The position numbers and the translations under genes were made by a program. A stretch of DNA of 28,555 bases, from contig DAOUUM010000001.1 of the NCBI GenBank assembly GCA_030668165.1, positions 1-28,555 on the forward strand, written 5' to 3'. The notes beneath the pieces are model-generated. The model was not told the origin of the DNA, made no database searches, and was given only the letters and a program-made list of their open reading frames with translations. The DNA is from Candidatus Heimdallarchaeota archaeon (lineage in GTDB: Archaea > Asgardarchaeota > Heimdallarchaeia > Heimdallarchaeales > Kariarchaeaceae). Position 1 is the first letter of the stretch, and each line of letters starts with the position of its first letter. Positions 1 to 7,382 of the stretch are shown here, piece after piece.

Positions 1-224
1 AAAAACAAGTAATCAAAGAATGGCTTGGTCTTACCGAGGCAGATGAAATATTGAATGAATTGGATATTCACATAAATGGTATATCGGGGCAAACATTTAG
101 ATTTATTCAAAGAAATTGGATTTATTTTGTATCTGGTTCGATTATTATAGGAATTATCATTTTTATCTCTTACACTAAAAGAAGAGGCATAGGAAAATAT
201 AAAGATTTTTCTAAGCATTCTTAA
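1..224 (+). CDS. C-terminal part of a single-pass membrane-anchored protein (5' end outside window)
   Basis: The reading frame is open from base 3 to a TAA at 222-224 and gives 73 residues. They show a short amphipathic stretch, then a hydrophobic helix of about 20 residues (roughly residues 43-61) followed by a positive YTKRRG stop-transfer signal and a short polar tail ending in KHS. This is the form of a C-terminally anchored surface or periplasm-facing protein with a small cytoplasmic tail. The upstream part lies outside the window, so the family cannot be named. The next gene starts 11 nt downstream on the same strand, which suggests co-transcription. Confidence 0.6.
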   Translation, partial: KQVIKEWLGLTEADEILNELDIHINGISGQTFRFIQRNWIYFVSGSIIIGIIIFISYTKRRGIGKYKDFSKHS

Positions 225-235
225 TCAGTGATCTG

Positions 236-1033
236 TTGACCCATAGAGCAAATCCAGTTAATGGATCATATAAAATACTGATTGCGTTTATTGTAGCATT
301 ATTAATTGGAATAGTAATGGACGTCTCTGATTTAAGGATCGAAATTGATCCTAATTCAGAATTACTGGCCTCTAATTACGGAATAATTATCGGATTTATC
401 TTCTCTCTCACAGCCATTTTCTTTTTACAGATAGTATGGTCCCGTTACAAAGGATTAAACGAGGCTATTGCCTCGGAAACAGAATCTATTATTTCATTAT
501 GGGTTAATACTGATTTTCTTGAGGATGAAAATGTATCAGTTGATATGAAAACAGCACTTTTGAATTATCTCGATATTGTGGCTCATTTCGAATTCCGTGA
601 GCTGAAAAAGGGTGTGATTGTTGATTACCCCACAACTCAATTTTTGAAAATTAAGAAAATAATTGATCAGATAAAATTTGATGATCCAAGAGATCCCTTA
701 GCATTTGGATACCTTGTTGATGGTTTTAAAGAATTATCAAAATCACGAAATCACAGATTAGAGATCTCATTAACTCGATTACCCAGATACATGAGTAATT
801 ATTTCTTGACCATATCGACAATATTTTGGTTGATATTTCTGTTGAATCCAATAGAGGGAGCTTTTATCTACTTCCTTATCTATCTGATCACCACAATAAT
901 AGTTCTCCTCACAGTGTTTATAATCAAGGATCTGGATGATCCACTAAACGGGATTTTACAGATATCGAAGGAAAATTATGCAATATGTAAAAATTATATT
1001 GAATCTGACACCCATGAGATATTTTCCGACTAG
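236..1033 (+). CDS. DUF4239/bestrophin-like four-helix membrane protein
   Basis: The 265-residue product has hydrophobic helices at about 13-29, 47-66, 187-204 and 208-230, with a polar, mostly helical middle domain (about 70-185). The layout matches the DUF4239 (bestrophin-like) family as I know it: two N-terminal helices, a central helical region, an R-x2-RL and LP signature just before the third helix (R171, R174, L175, P183), and a DDPLNG motif after the fourth helix (residues 234-239) where the family has D-x-P-F-x-G. The function of that family is not established; channel-like roles are only suggested. The start is TTG because no ATG or GTG lies in frame between the upstream stop (212-214) and residue 28. 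It follows the truncated gene by 11 nt. Confidence 0.7.
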   Translation: MTHRANPVNGSYKILIAFIVALLIGIVMDVSDLRIEIDPNSELLASNYGIIIGFIFSLTAIFFLQIVWSRYKGLNEAIASETESIISLWVNTDFLEDENVSVDMKTALLNYLDIVAHFEFRELKKGVIVDYPTTQFLKIKKIIDQIKFDDPRDPLAFGYLVDGFKELSKSRNHRLEISLTRLPRYMSNYFLTISTIFWLIFLLNPIEGAFIYFLIYLITTIIVLLTVFIIKDLDDPLNGILQISKENYAICKNYIESDTHEIFSD

Positions 1034-1076
1034 TAATTGATTATTTGAAAGCATCGAGATTAAATGGATTTATAGA

Positions 1077-1520
1077 TCAGTCAACGATCCCCATGATCTG
1101 AAATACCACACGCCTATTCCTGGGATGCACGTCTAGTTCCAGAAAGACCACCTGTTGCCAGGTACCCAGCATTAATTCATGATCGATTATTGGAATACTC
1201 ATTTCGCTTCCAAACAGGGTACTCCTGAGATGAGAATGTGCATTATTATCAATCCTATCATGATTATATCCAGCTCCTTCAGGAATCAGTAGTTTAATGA
1301 TATTTTTTTGATCCCGTATCAATCCATGTTCGAATTCTGTGGCCACTATCGATCCTGTGGAACCAATACTGAATACAGTTATCTTACCATTACTAATATT
1401 AGATTTTTTTACGAATTCAAGGATCGGATAGCTAAGATCTATAATATCAATCTCCCCCTTGGTTTGAAAATTATAAATTTCTGATATTATTGTGATTGAT
1501 CCTGTGGTCTTACTACTCAT
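1077..1520 (-). CDS. yjbQ: YjbQ/UPF0047 family protein (secondary thiamine-phosphate synthase type)
   Basis: The 147-residue product has the normal family length and conserved landmarks in order: an NG-KITVF strand, GSTGSI (about residues 53-58), the E-x-GL-x-D turn, YNHD (85-88), NAHSHLRSTLFG, the IPI-loop, LGTWQQVVFLELD and the closing PRNRRV. Members have weak thiamine-phosphate synthase activity in vitro; their physiological role is unclear. The N-terminal HTTA motif common in bacteria is GSTG here, a replacement I associate with archaeal members, while the histidines of YNHD and AHSHL are kept. It converges with the DUF4239-like gene and starts with ATG. I see no thiamine genes nearby. 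Confidence 0.88.
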   Translation of the reverse strand: MSSKTTGSITIISEIYNFQTKGEIDIIDLSYPILEFVKKSNISNGKITVFSIGSTGSIVATEFEHGLIRDQKNIIKLLIPEGAGYNHDRIDNNAHSHLRSTLFGSEMSIPIIDHELMLGTWQQVVFLELDVHPRNRRVVFQIMGIVD

Positions 1521-1601
1521 AATTCATAATTTAAGAGACGAATAATACTTTGTCTAAGTCAAATTGGAAGAAATTAGTTTTTGAATGTAAAATTTGATAT
1601 T

Positions 1602-2174
1602 TTAATTATCTATATTCTCAGGTTGTATTGGGGCTGAATCATCATACAAGAACTCGATATATCCAATCATTGCTGTGGCCGCAGCCAGTATTGCACCAAT
1701 AACAATACCACCAACTGCCCATCCACTCTCCCCAATAACCTGGTTAACAGGGAAAATATTTCTAATGTATTCAGTTTTTTCAACTATCAACAGGGATATC
1801 AGGCCTCTGTATAGGATTGCCACAACTGCAGCAATCCAGGATAATTTAATGGCCAGATTAGCAGAAATTCTATTTGACCATTTAAATCTGTCAAATCCCT
1901 TCAATGCGGCTATTCCAGTTGTTATTGATAGGAACAGGGAGATAACCCAGGTACCATAGAAGTATAGGGGAGTGAAGAATAATTTGGCAAGGATACCATT
2001 TGCCTCACCATCAACATTGCCATACTGGCACCACACACAGATAAATTCAAGAGTTTGAGCTGCATCAGGATCAAGGAGGGATACTGTGATCTCAGCCACT
2101 GGTAAAAAAATACTTGATAGGAACAACAAAAAGGTGCTCATTGCAGAGATTTGATAAAATCTGATACTTTCCAC
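1602..2174 (-). CDS. Four-helix integral membrane protein, family not recognised
   Basis: The 190-residue product has four hydrophobic segments at about 9-30, 63-92, 108-132 and 151-173 and a short acidic C-terminal tail. The loop after the first helix has a CVWC pair (C46, C49) that could form a disulphide or bind metal. There is no signal peptide distinct from the first helix, and no catalytic motif that I recognise. The start is ATG. The gene lies on the same strand as yjbQ, about 80 nt upstream of it, so the two could share a transcript, but nothing else links them. Function unknown. Confidence 0.72.
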   Translation of the reverse strand: MESIRFYQISAMSTFLLFLSSIFLPVAEITVSLLDPDAAQTLEFICVWCQYGNVDGEANGILAKLFFTPLYFYGTWVISLFLSITTGIAALKGFDRFKWSNRISANLAIKLSWIAAVVAILYRGLISLLIVEKTEYIRNIFPVNQVIGESGWAVGGIVIGAILAAATAMIGYIEFLYDDSAPIQPENIDN

Positions 2175-2303
2175 ATAGTGATTGATTAATTACAATTAAT
2201 AAGTAATTCGATCATTCAAAATGTATTCAACTCACATGAAATCATTAATATTGCACGTTAGATATTGATATTAATTTTATACGATATTATTAAAGTTACA
2301 AAA

Positions 2304-2320
2304 AAGGTTTAAATCGGATA
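2304..2320 (+). promoter_or_regulatory. TATA-like promoter of the zinc-finger microprotein
   Basis: The stretch aaggtttaaatc reads as a BRE/TATA-like element about 30 nt upstream of the ATG at 2343. This is the right distance for a transcript with little or no leader. Prediction by eye only. Confidence 0.35.
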
Positions 2321-2342
2321 TAATGGAGTCACAAAATATCGG

Positions 2343-2456
2343 ATGTGTAAACCGATGAAATGTAAATGGTGTGGACAAGAGGCAAAATTTAAAGCATTTT
2401 TTGGGCCTTTCTGCAGTGAGAGGTGCAAGAGCGAATACAAAGGAAGAAACAAGTGA
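2343..2456 (+). CDS. 37-residue zinc-finger microprotein (C-x2-C-x13-C-x3-C)
   Basis: This short ORF encodes almost nothing but a treble-clef/TRASH-like zinc site: C7 and C10 in KCKWCG, then C24 and C28 in FCSERC, ending KGRNK. The PFCSERCK part resembles YacG, MYM-type and DUF2116 zinc fingers, where FCS-x2-C is the second half of the metal site. The spacing, the conserved-looking FCSERC, a TATA-like element 30 nt upstream and the empty surroundings argue that it is real. The start could be the ATG at 2343 or the one at 2355 (M5); both keep all four cysteines. The longer antisense ORF over 2309-2491 has no such features. Partner and role unknown. Confidence 0.6.
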   Translation: MCKPMKCKWCGQEAKFKAFFGPFCSERCKSEYKGRNK

Positions 2457-2565
2457 TATTGTAAATTTAGTTTACAGTAAATATTATTCATAAATTAATG
2501 ATTTAATAATAAAATATATTCTCATTCTCAATAATAGTTAAAATCAACGGATATAATCAGATTTA

Positions 2566-3768
2566 TTGCTTACTCAGGAAGAGGCTAAAAATGCCCATTT
2601 AGACAAACAAATGCTACTGATCAGAGGAAACAAGAGTGTCATAGATATTGTAAAAACTCTGGGACATATTCAATTGGATACGATTTCAGTTGTGGCAAGA
2701 ACCCAGGATCTGGTATTACATACAAGAAAATCAAAATACAGGGAGCTGGATATATGGAAAGAACTGAAGAAGGGGAAATTGATAGAGGGATGGGCTCATG
2801 CCAGATCGCTGGTGCCCAAAAATGAGTTTCCATATCAGTATGGGGAATGTCTAAGACAGAGAGAGAAACAACCCTGGTGGTGGAAAGATCTAAGCAAACC
2901 TGAACAATGGCCAAAACAGGTACTAAAACAGATCAAAGATGATGGACCGGTAAGAACCAATGATATAGTCACTCCCAAAGGCTTTCCCGCAGGTAGTCCC
3001 GGATGGAACACATCGGGTAAGAGAATACTGGACTATCTATTTTACAGGGGTTATATCATGGTCAAGGAGAGGGTAAAATTTCAGCCATACTTTGATCTGA
3101 CTGAGAATGTAATTGATATACCGGAGGATATTCCAGATAAACTAGAGATCTTCTGGAATGGGGTTAAATCCACCCTAAAGTCTATAGGACCTGCACCCAT
3201 AGATCGAGTACTCAAATATCGATTTCTTCAAAAATCATTTGAATACGGGGATAAACGATTAAAACCAAGAGAATTAATCAGATCAGCGATCAAAAAGGGA
3301 GAATTATCGGAAATTGATATTGAAGGAATTGATAAGAAATGGATTACCCTTCCTGATTATGAGATGGACGTAGTTCAGGAATATGAGGCAGAGGTCAGAT
3401 TACTCAGTCCTTTTGATTCGAGTTTATGGCCAAGAGAATCATTACTCTCACAATACGACTATAATTACAAATTTGAGGCATATACTCCAAAAGTAAAGAG
3501 AATATATGGATTTTTCTCACTTCCAATTCTCTATGGAAACAAATTTGTGGGACGTGTGGACCCGAAATTAGATAGAAAAAGTAAAATAATGAATCTGATG
3601 AGTTGGCACTGGGAGGATAAATTCGTTACAGATACTGATTTTGAATACCAGCTAGCCCAAACGATAAATCATTTTATTGATTTTCATGGTGCTGAGAAGG
3701 TTAACCTAGGAAATATAAGATTTAAGAATAAAATAACTGGTTATCTTGATAATGTGACTATTGAGTAA
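2566..3768 (+). CDS. YcaQ/AlkX-type DNA glycosylase (HTH_42 winged-helix family)
   Basis: The 400-residue product has the length and order of the YcaQ family (winged-helix DNA-binding domain, DUF1006). The N-terminal helix pair leads to Q36-L-D38 in GHIQLDTIS, matching the Q-x-D motif that is catalytic in E. coli YcaQ/AlkX, an interstrand-crosslink glycosylase. R45-T-Q-D and the EGWAHARSLVP block (family form EYWxHxAxxxP) follow. Winged-helix segments fill about 130-240, and the C-terminal LLSPFDSSLWPRE and FVGRVDPKLDRK blocks are also typical. The start is TTG because a stop (2554-2556) precedes it with no ATG or GTG in frame. Likely role: excision of bulky or crosslinked bases. The gene stands alone. 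Confidence 0.9.
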   Translation: MLTQEEAKNAHLDKQMLLIRGNKSVIDIVKTLGHIQLDTISVVARTQDLVLHTRKSKYRELDIWKELKKGKLIEGWAHARSLVPKNEFPYQYGECLRQREKQPWWWKDLSKPEQWPKQVLKQIKDDGPVRTNDIVTPKGFPAGSPGWNTSGKRILDYLFYRGYIMVKERVKFQPYFDLTENVIDIPEDIPDKLEIFWNGVKSTLKSIGPAPIDRVLKYRFLQKSFEYGDKRLKPRELIRSAIKKGELSEIDIEGIDKKWITLPDYEMDVVQEYEAEVRLLSPFDSSLWPRESLLSQYDYNYKFEAYTPKVKRIYGFFSLPILYGNKFVGRVDPKLDRKSKIMNLMSWHWEDKFVTDTDFEYQLAQTINHFIDFHGAEKVNLGNIRFKNKITGYLDNVTIE

Positions 3769-3827
3769 TTTTGTTTCGACTTGATTATCTAGAAGCAGAA
3801 TTTTATAGTTATTTGGTTATCTGAGCA

Positions 3828-4181
3828 CTACTGTCTTTTTCTTTTAGATCTAATGATTCCTATCACAATAAAGATAGTGAAAATTGGAAACATTGTTAGA
3901 GGAGCTTGATTTGTATCAATATCAGTAGGTAAGCTTGTATTAAACATAGTTATGATCTCAGTTAGATTATGAGTGACTGTGATGGTTACAACCGGGAACG
4001 ATTGGGTTTCGCTTTGATTTGAAATAACTGTATCAATGATAGTTTCAGTACCAACTGGAGTTGTAACTGTTTCAGTATTGTTAGATACTACTGTTTCTGT
4101 TATGGTATCTGTACCTTCAGGTGTCGTTACAGTCTCAGTGGATGGCACAACCAGTTGTGCTGAACTGGATGCATCGTTCAC
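3828..4181 (-). CDS. Fragment of a Thr-rich surface protein with C-terminal membrane anchor
   Basis: The 117-residue frame is dominated by two imperfect repeats of about 21 residues (TETVTTPEGTDTITETVVSN and TETVTTPVGTETIIDTVISN), several N-x-T/S sequons (NNT, NQS, NLT, NTS) and a C-terminal helix followed by RSKRKRQ. This is how archaeal surface proteins with a C-terminal sorting or anchor signal look. The start would be GTG, but a TAG stop lies immediately upstream in frame and there is no signal peptide, so it is probably the tail of a broken gene. The plus strand across the same repeats (4018-4245) is also open and also ends in a hydrophobic helix plus RKE. I prefer the minus reading because of the sequons and basic tail. 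Confidence in the strand is moderate. Confidence 0.45.
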   Translation of the reverse strand: MNDASSSAQLVVPSTETVTTPEGTDTITETVVSNNTETVTTPVGTETIIDTVISNQSETQSFPVVTITVTHNLTEIITMFNTSLPTDIDTNQAPLTMFPIFTIFIVIGIIRSKRKRQ

Positions 4182-4272
4182 CTATGGCTTACTCTTCTTC
4201 CTGCTGGCAGTACCAATCCTGAGAAAGGAAATAATTTATTTATAAAATCTATGCATATTACTAACCATTAAT

Positions 4273-4289
4273 AATTAAATAAAAATATC
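4273..4289 (+). promoter_or_regulatory. TATA-like element of the solute-binding protein gene
   Basis: The A/T run aattaaataaaaatatc sits about 25-40 nt before the ATG at 4313 with no Shine-Dalgarno between, as expected for a leaderless or very short-leader transcript. By eye only. Confidence 0.3.
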
Positions 4290-4312
4290 ACATCGTTAAA
4301 CATTAACCTAGA

Positions 4313-6316
4313 ATGAGTTTAATGGATAGGAAAAAAATACTCGTATTCGTATTATCGATATTACTGGTACTCTCAACTGTTGTGTTTTCAATGGAGCTAT
4401 CAGATTCCAAAATACCGTCCCGGATGACAATATTAACTCCAACGGTATTTAGTCAATCCAGTCAATTCGGTATTCAGATTGAGATGATAGGAAGTGACGC
4501 ATTGTGGGAAAAAAATGTGCATGCTGCTCTCATTTCAACTGTTGTCCATCAATCAGAAGAATGGCAACCTATTTTGGCTGAGGCTTTGCCGGTAGCCATA
4601 GAACAGGATGACGGGACTTACATAGCTAGCATCACTTTGAAACCAGATCTCAAATTTGCATCGGGAAATGATCTCACCGTTGAGGATGTTCTCTTCTCCT
4701 ATAAGATTGACATGACTAAATCCATCCGTGAAGGTTTTATTTATACTTATTTGACAAATTACCTGGAAAGTAATGATTCAATAACATATGAGGGTAATAC
4801 TCTTTATTTCCATTTGAAGCAGTACGATCTGGGAGTTTCGTACGTTTTCAATATGTTCATTTATGAGAAGGCTGTATTTCAACCGATCTATGAGAGTTGT
4901 GAGCAGGGAGATGAGGAGGAATGTGTTTGGCAGAGCATGGATGGTTTCTACAAACAGGGAGCAGGGCCTTACAAATTCAAATCATGGGAAAATATGACGG
5001 TGGGGAATGAGATAAAGGAATCATTGCTTCTAGAAAAAAATCCCTACTACTGGGACAGTGAGAATGTATTCATTGATGAAATTTTGTACTTATATATCAA
5101 GGATGCTTCAATCGCATTTTCTCAGATGGAAAATCACACAATAGATCTGTTTGATTCCTTCTACAGCTCAAATTCCACCACCTATGATCCGTATCCTGAA
5201 ATATTCTCTTTCAAGGACCCCTCAAACTATGGTGTTCAAATTTATCAGATGAACCATTATCATCCGATTTTTGGCACCGGGATGGATACTCCCATTGGAG
5301 AAGATGATCCCTCTCAGGCGTATAAAGGGGCAAAGAATGTGAGAAAAGCTTTAGTTCATATAATCGATCGGGATTGGGTGATAGATATTGCTTATGATGG
5401 TCTGGCAGAACCAGCGGTCACAATCGTTCCATCCAATTCATATGGGTTTGACGAGACATTGTCACCATATCCTTATGATATTGATAAAGCAAAATCATTC
5501 ATGGAAGAGGCCGGGTATGATTACTCGACACTGGTCGATACTGACAATGATGGCCTCTACGACAATTATTTCTTTAACTTCACACTGCTTACTCCTGATT
5601 GGGTTGTAGCAAGAACTATTTGGTCTCCTCATATAGTTACAGAAGCTGCAAAAATTGGAATCAATATAACCAATGTACCATTGACTTTACCCAGTTTATG
5701 GGAGTTGTTTGGGGATTGGAACAGCCCTCTTCTCCCCGCAGACCAGGGGGGTTATGATTTAATGGCGATAGGACATCTATTTACCAAAGATTGGTTTTAC
5801 GACCATGATTTTAGTAATGATAGTCTTATTCCAGGTGGAAATTGGTCCAATTATGTGAACGATAGCCTTGCTGAACTATTTCAGGATTATAATGCAAAAA
5901 CTGATAGAGCAGCCAGATCAGCAATCCTCTACGAAATTCAAAATGTGCTACATGAAGAGGTAGTCCACCTCCCAGTTGCATACCCATATAGTATATATGG
6001 CATCCATTGCAGAATGGATGGAATGGAGAATGTATTGAATGATTATCAAATGCCATGGACGAATCTGAAAATTGATTACTCGGCATGCCCTGAAGAGATA
6101 CAGCCCAATTTCTTAAGAGATCTGGTCAGATCTCCCCAATTCTTCCTGGTATTACCCGGTGCAATCTCTGGACTGGTCTTGATAGGATTACTGGTAAACC
6201 AGATATTTTATGCCAGGGTCAAAAAAGAGGTAAAGGCACACCCTGAGAAAGAGAAAGCCAGGGTCAAAGAGTATGTGAAAAAAGCCAAAAAATATGTGGA
6301 TAAGCTAGAAGAATGA
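4313..6316 (+). CDS. Family 5 extracellular solute-binding protein (peptide/nickel ABC type) with C-terminal membrane anchor and cytoplasmic tail
   Basis: The 667-residue product starts with a signal or anchor sequence (about 8-27 after MSLMDRKK). It then shows the SBP_bac_5 fold: an ALPVAIEQDDGTYIASITLKP-like strand block, FASGNDLTVEDVLFSYK (family form F-x-DG-x-PLTAEDVVFSY), the NVRKALVHIIDRDWV helix, and a DTDNDGLYDN loop (about residues 406-415) that looks like a calcium-binding DxDxDG insertion. Unlike bacterial members it ends with a second membrane helix (about 609-629, LVLPGAISGLVLIGLLV) and a charged helical tail of about 38 residues rich in Lys and Glu that would lie in the cytoplasm. 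No permease or ATPase gene is adjacent, so its ABC partners must be elsewhere. A second ATG at 4322 is possible. Confidence 0.9.
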   Translation: MSLMDRKKILVFVLSILLVLSTVVFSMELSDSKIPSRMTILTPTVFSQSSQFGIQIEMIGSDALWEKNVHAALISTVVHQSEEWQPILAEALPVAIEQDDGTYIASITLKPDLKFASGNDLTVEDVLFSYKIDMTKSIREGFIYTYLTNYLESNDSITYEGNTLYFHLKQYDLGVSYVFNMFIYEKAVFQPIYESCEQGDEEECVWQSMDGFYKQGAGPYKFKSWENMTVGNEIKESLLLEKNPYYWDSENVFIDEILYLYIKDASIAFSQMENHTIDLFDSFYSSNSTTYDPYPEIFSFKDPSNYGVQIYQMNHYHPIFGTGMDTPIGEDDPSQAYKGAKNVRKALVHIIDRDWVIDIAYDGLAEPAVTIVPSNSYGFDETLSPYPYDIDKAKSFMEEAGYDYSTLVDTDNDGLYDNYFFNFTLLTPDWVVARTIWSPHIVTEAAKIGINITNVPLTLPSLWELFGDWNSPLLPADQGGYDLMAIGHLFTKDWFYDHDFSNDSLIPGGNWSNYVNDSLAELFQDYNAKTDRAARSAILYEIQNVLHEEVVHLPVAYPYSIYGIHCRMDGMENVLNDYQMPWTNLKIDYSACPEEIQPNFLRDLVRSPQFFLVLPGAISGLVLIGLLVNQIFYARVKKEVKAHPEKEKARVKEYVKKAKKYVDKLEE

Positions 6317-6742
6317 GATAACACGATTACCTTACTTGCGATATTGTAGAATTTCGGATAAACAGAAACCATTTTTATTGTATCAATTGTTATATTTTCA
6401 AACATTATGGCCCAAGTTTATCAATAAATAAATATAAGAAGAATAACGGGTTAATTTACGAAAAAATAATTAATAATTTTTTGTTAAAATAAATATAGAG
6501 AGACACAGAAGGCGTTTTATAGCCTCTATTCACATAATATTAAAGAGTTTGTATACGAAGATTTTTTGAAAAATTTAATCAAATATCGAATTGACTTAAA
6601 GATGTAAAATCTGACTTTCACACATCCAATCCGTTTGTTGCCACAAACAGTATATATATTGGAAAAGAGATATTAATTGAATTTAGGAGTTGTATCAAAG
6701 AGATAAAGACAATTATTTAAATGAATTTATATCTGAAAACAT
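6317..6742. other. Intergenic region, no gene seen
   Basis: This is AT-rich sequence between the solute-binding protein and the Nudix gene. I see only a small hairpin (gtttgt-tgcc-acaaac, about 6631-6646), the T-run near 6477-6483 that could end transcription of the upstream gene, and the Nudix promoter at its end. No ORF with a recognisable pattern. Confidence 0.5.
6713..6722 (+). promoter_or_regulatory. TATA box of the Nudix gene (leaderless arrangement)
   Basis: ttatttaaat lies centred about 25 nt upstream of the GTG at 6743, the usual distance between an archaeal TATA box and the transcription start, and no Shine-Dalgarno is present. This spacing supports the GTG as both transcription and translation start. 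By eye only. Confidence 0.4.
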
Positions 6743-7213
6743 GTGTTTGGACCAATCGGTGCGTCATTTTTCGAATCAATTTTCACAATCTTTACCATTA
6801 CTGAGGATCAGAATAAACTATTACTAGTTCAATCCATAGATAATTCCTGGTCATTTCCACGAGGTCGCTTACAAAAAGAAGAGAGTATGATGGACGCATC
6901 ATCCAGGATTGTATTGGAATATACTGGTATTTCAACAAAACCTAATGGCATTGTAAAGATAAATCATACCAGTAAATCTATGTTTAGAAAATCAATATCA
7001 AGCATGGATATTATTTTTCAAGCAGAACTGGCAGAACAACCTGCTCAAGATCTTGATAAGAAAAGTGTAAAATCAATTAATTGGTTTAATATTGATGATG
7101 TTGAACAACTAAAATTATTGGAGGAAGATCTTGCCATATTCGAGCATTACAAGGACTCCAGATCAAAAAATAATATATGTTCCATCAATTTGCTGGATTC
7201 AAAGGTCTTATAA
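6743..7213 (+). CDS. Nudix-fold protein with degenerate Nudix box
   Basis: The 156-residue product opens with the Nudix beta-strand pattern (KLLLVQSIDNSWSFPRGRL). The Nudix box lies at 41-63: G41, E47, R55, V57, E59, G62 and I63 match GX5EX7REUXEEXGU, but the first glutamate of RE is I56 and the last of EE is Y60. Two of the three clustered acidic residues that bind magnesium in MutT-type enzymes are therefore missing, so hydrolysis may be lost or altered; a binding or regulatory role is possible. The start is GTG, placed 25 nt after a TATA box. The 3' end and about 110 bp beyond reappear, diverged and broken, at 10060-10272. Confidence 0.78.
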   Translation: MFGPIGASFFESIFTIFTITEDQNKLLLVQSIDNSWSFPRGRLQKEESMMDASSRIVLEYTGISTKPNGIVKINHTSKSMFRKSISSMDIIFQAELAEQPAQDLDKKSVKSINWFNIDDVEQLKLLEEDLAIFEHYKDSRSKNNICSINLLDSKVL

Positions 7214-7323
7214 TGGCGCAGATCCGCAGTATTGAGTAGAATCAGCATATTACTTTATATACTATATGAATAATCAATTATGTTTACTAATCAAATATGA
7301 TAAAATTATCAGTTAGGATTTTA
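7100..7323 (+). repeat. Copy A of a diverged direct repeat (3' end of Nudix gene plus downstream spacer)
   Basis: This stretch aligns by eye with 10060-10272. The best blocks are aataatatatgttccat, ctggattcaaa and ataatggcgca, followed by looser AT-rich matches up to ggatttta. The coding part covers the last 37 residues of the Nudix protein. Confidence 0.7.
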
Positions 7324-7330
7324 TATAGCT
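7319..7330 (+). promoter_or_regulatory. TATA-like element of the 538-residue ORF
   Basis: attttatatagc lies about 55-60 nt upstream of the ATG at 7383, leaving a leader of about 30 nt that holds a GGTGCGGGATC stretch similar to the archaeal Shine-Dalgarno GGTGATC. By eye only. Confidence 0.3.
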
Positions 7331-7382
7331 ACAAAATAATCCTTCATTATTCTATAAAGGTGCGGGATCTGACTCATCTTCT

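Noticed and set aside
2309..2491. 60-residue minus-strand ORF
   Set aside because: Antisense to the zinc-finger microprotein; composition shows no domain or helix pattern.
4036..4245. Plus-strand ORF ending in a hydrophobic helix and RKE
   Set aside because: It overlaps the minus-strand repeat protein, has no signal peptide or upstream start (a stop lies at 4015-4017), and lacks the glycosylation sequons of the minus reading. Kept only as an alternative.
6631..6646. Hairpin gtttgt-tgcc-acaaac as a terminator or RNA gene
   Set aside because: The stem is short and sits mid-intergenic without a T-run directly after it.
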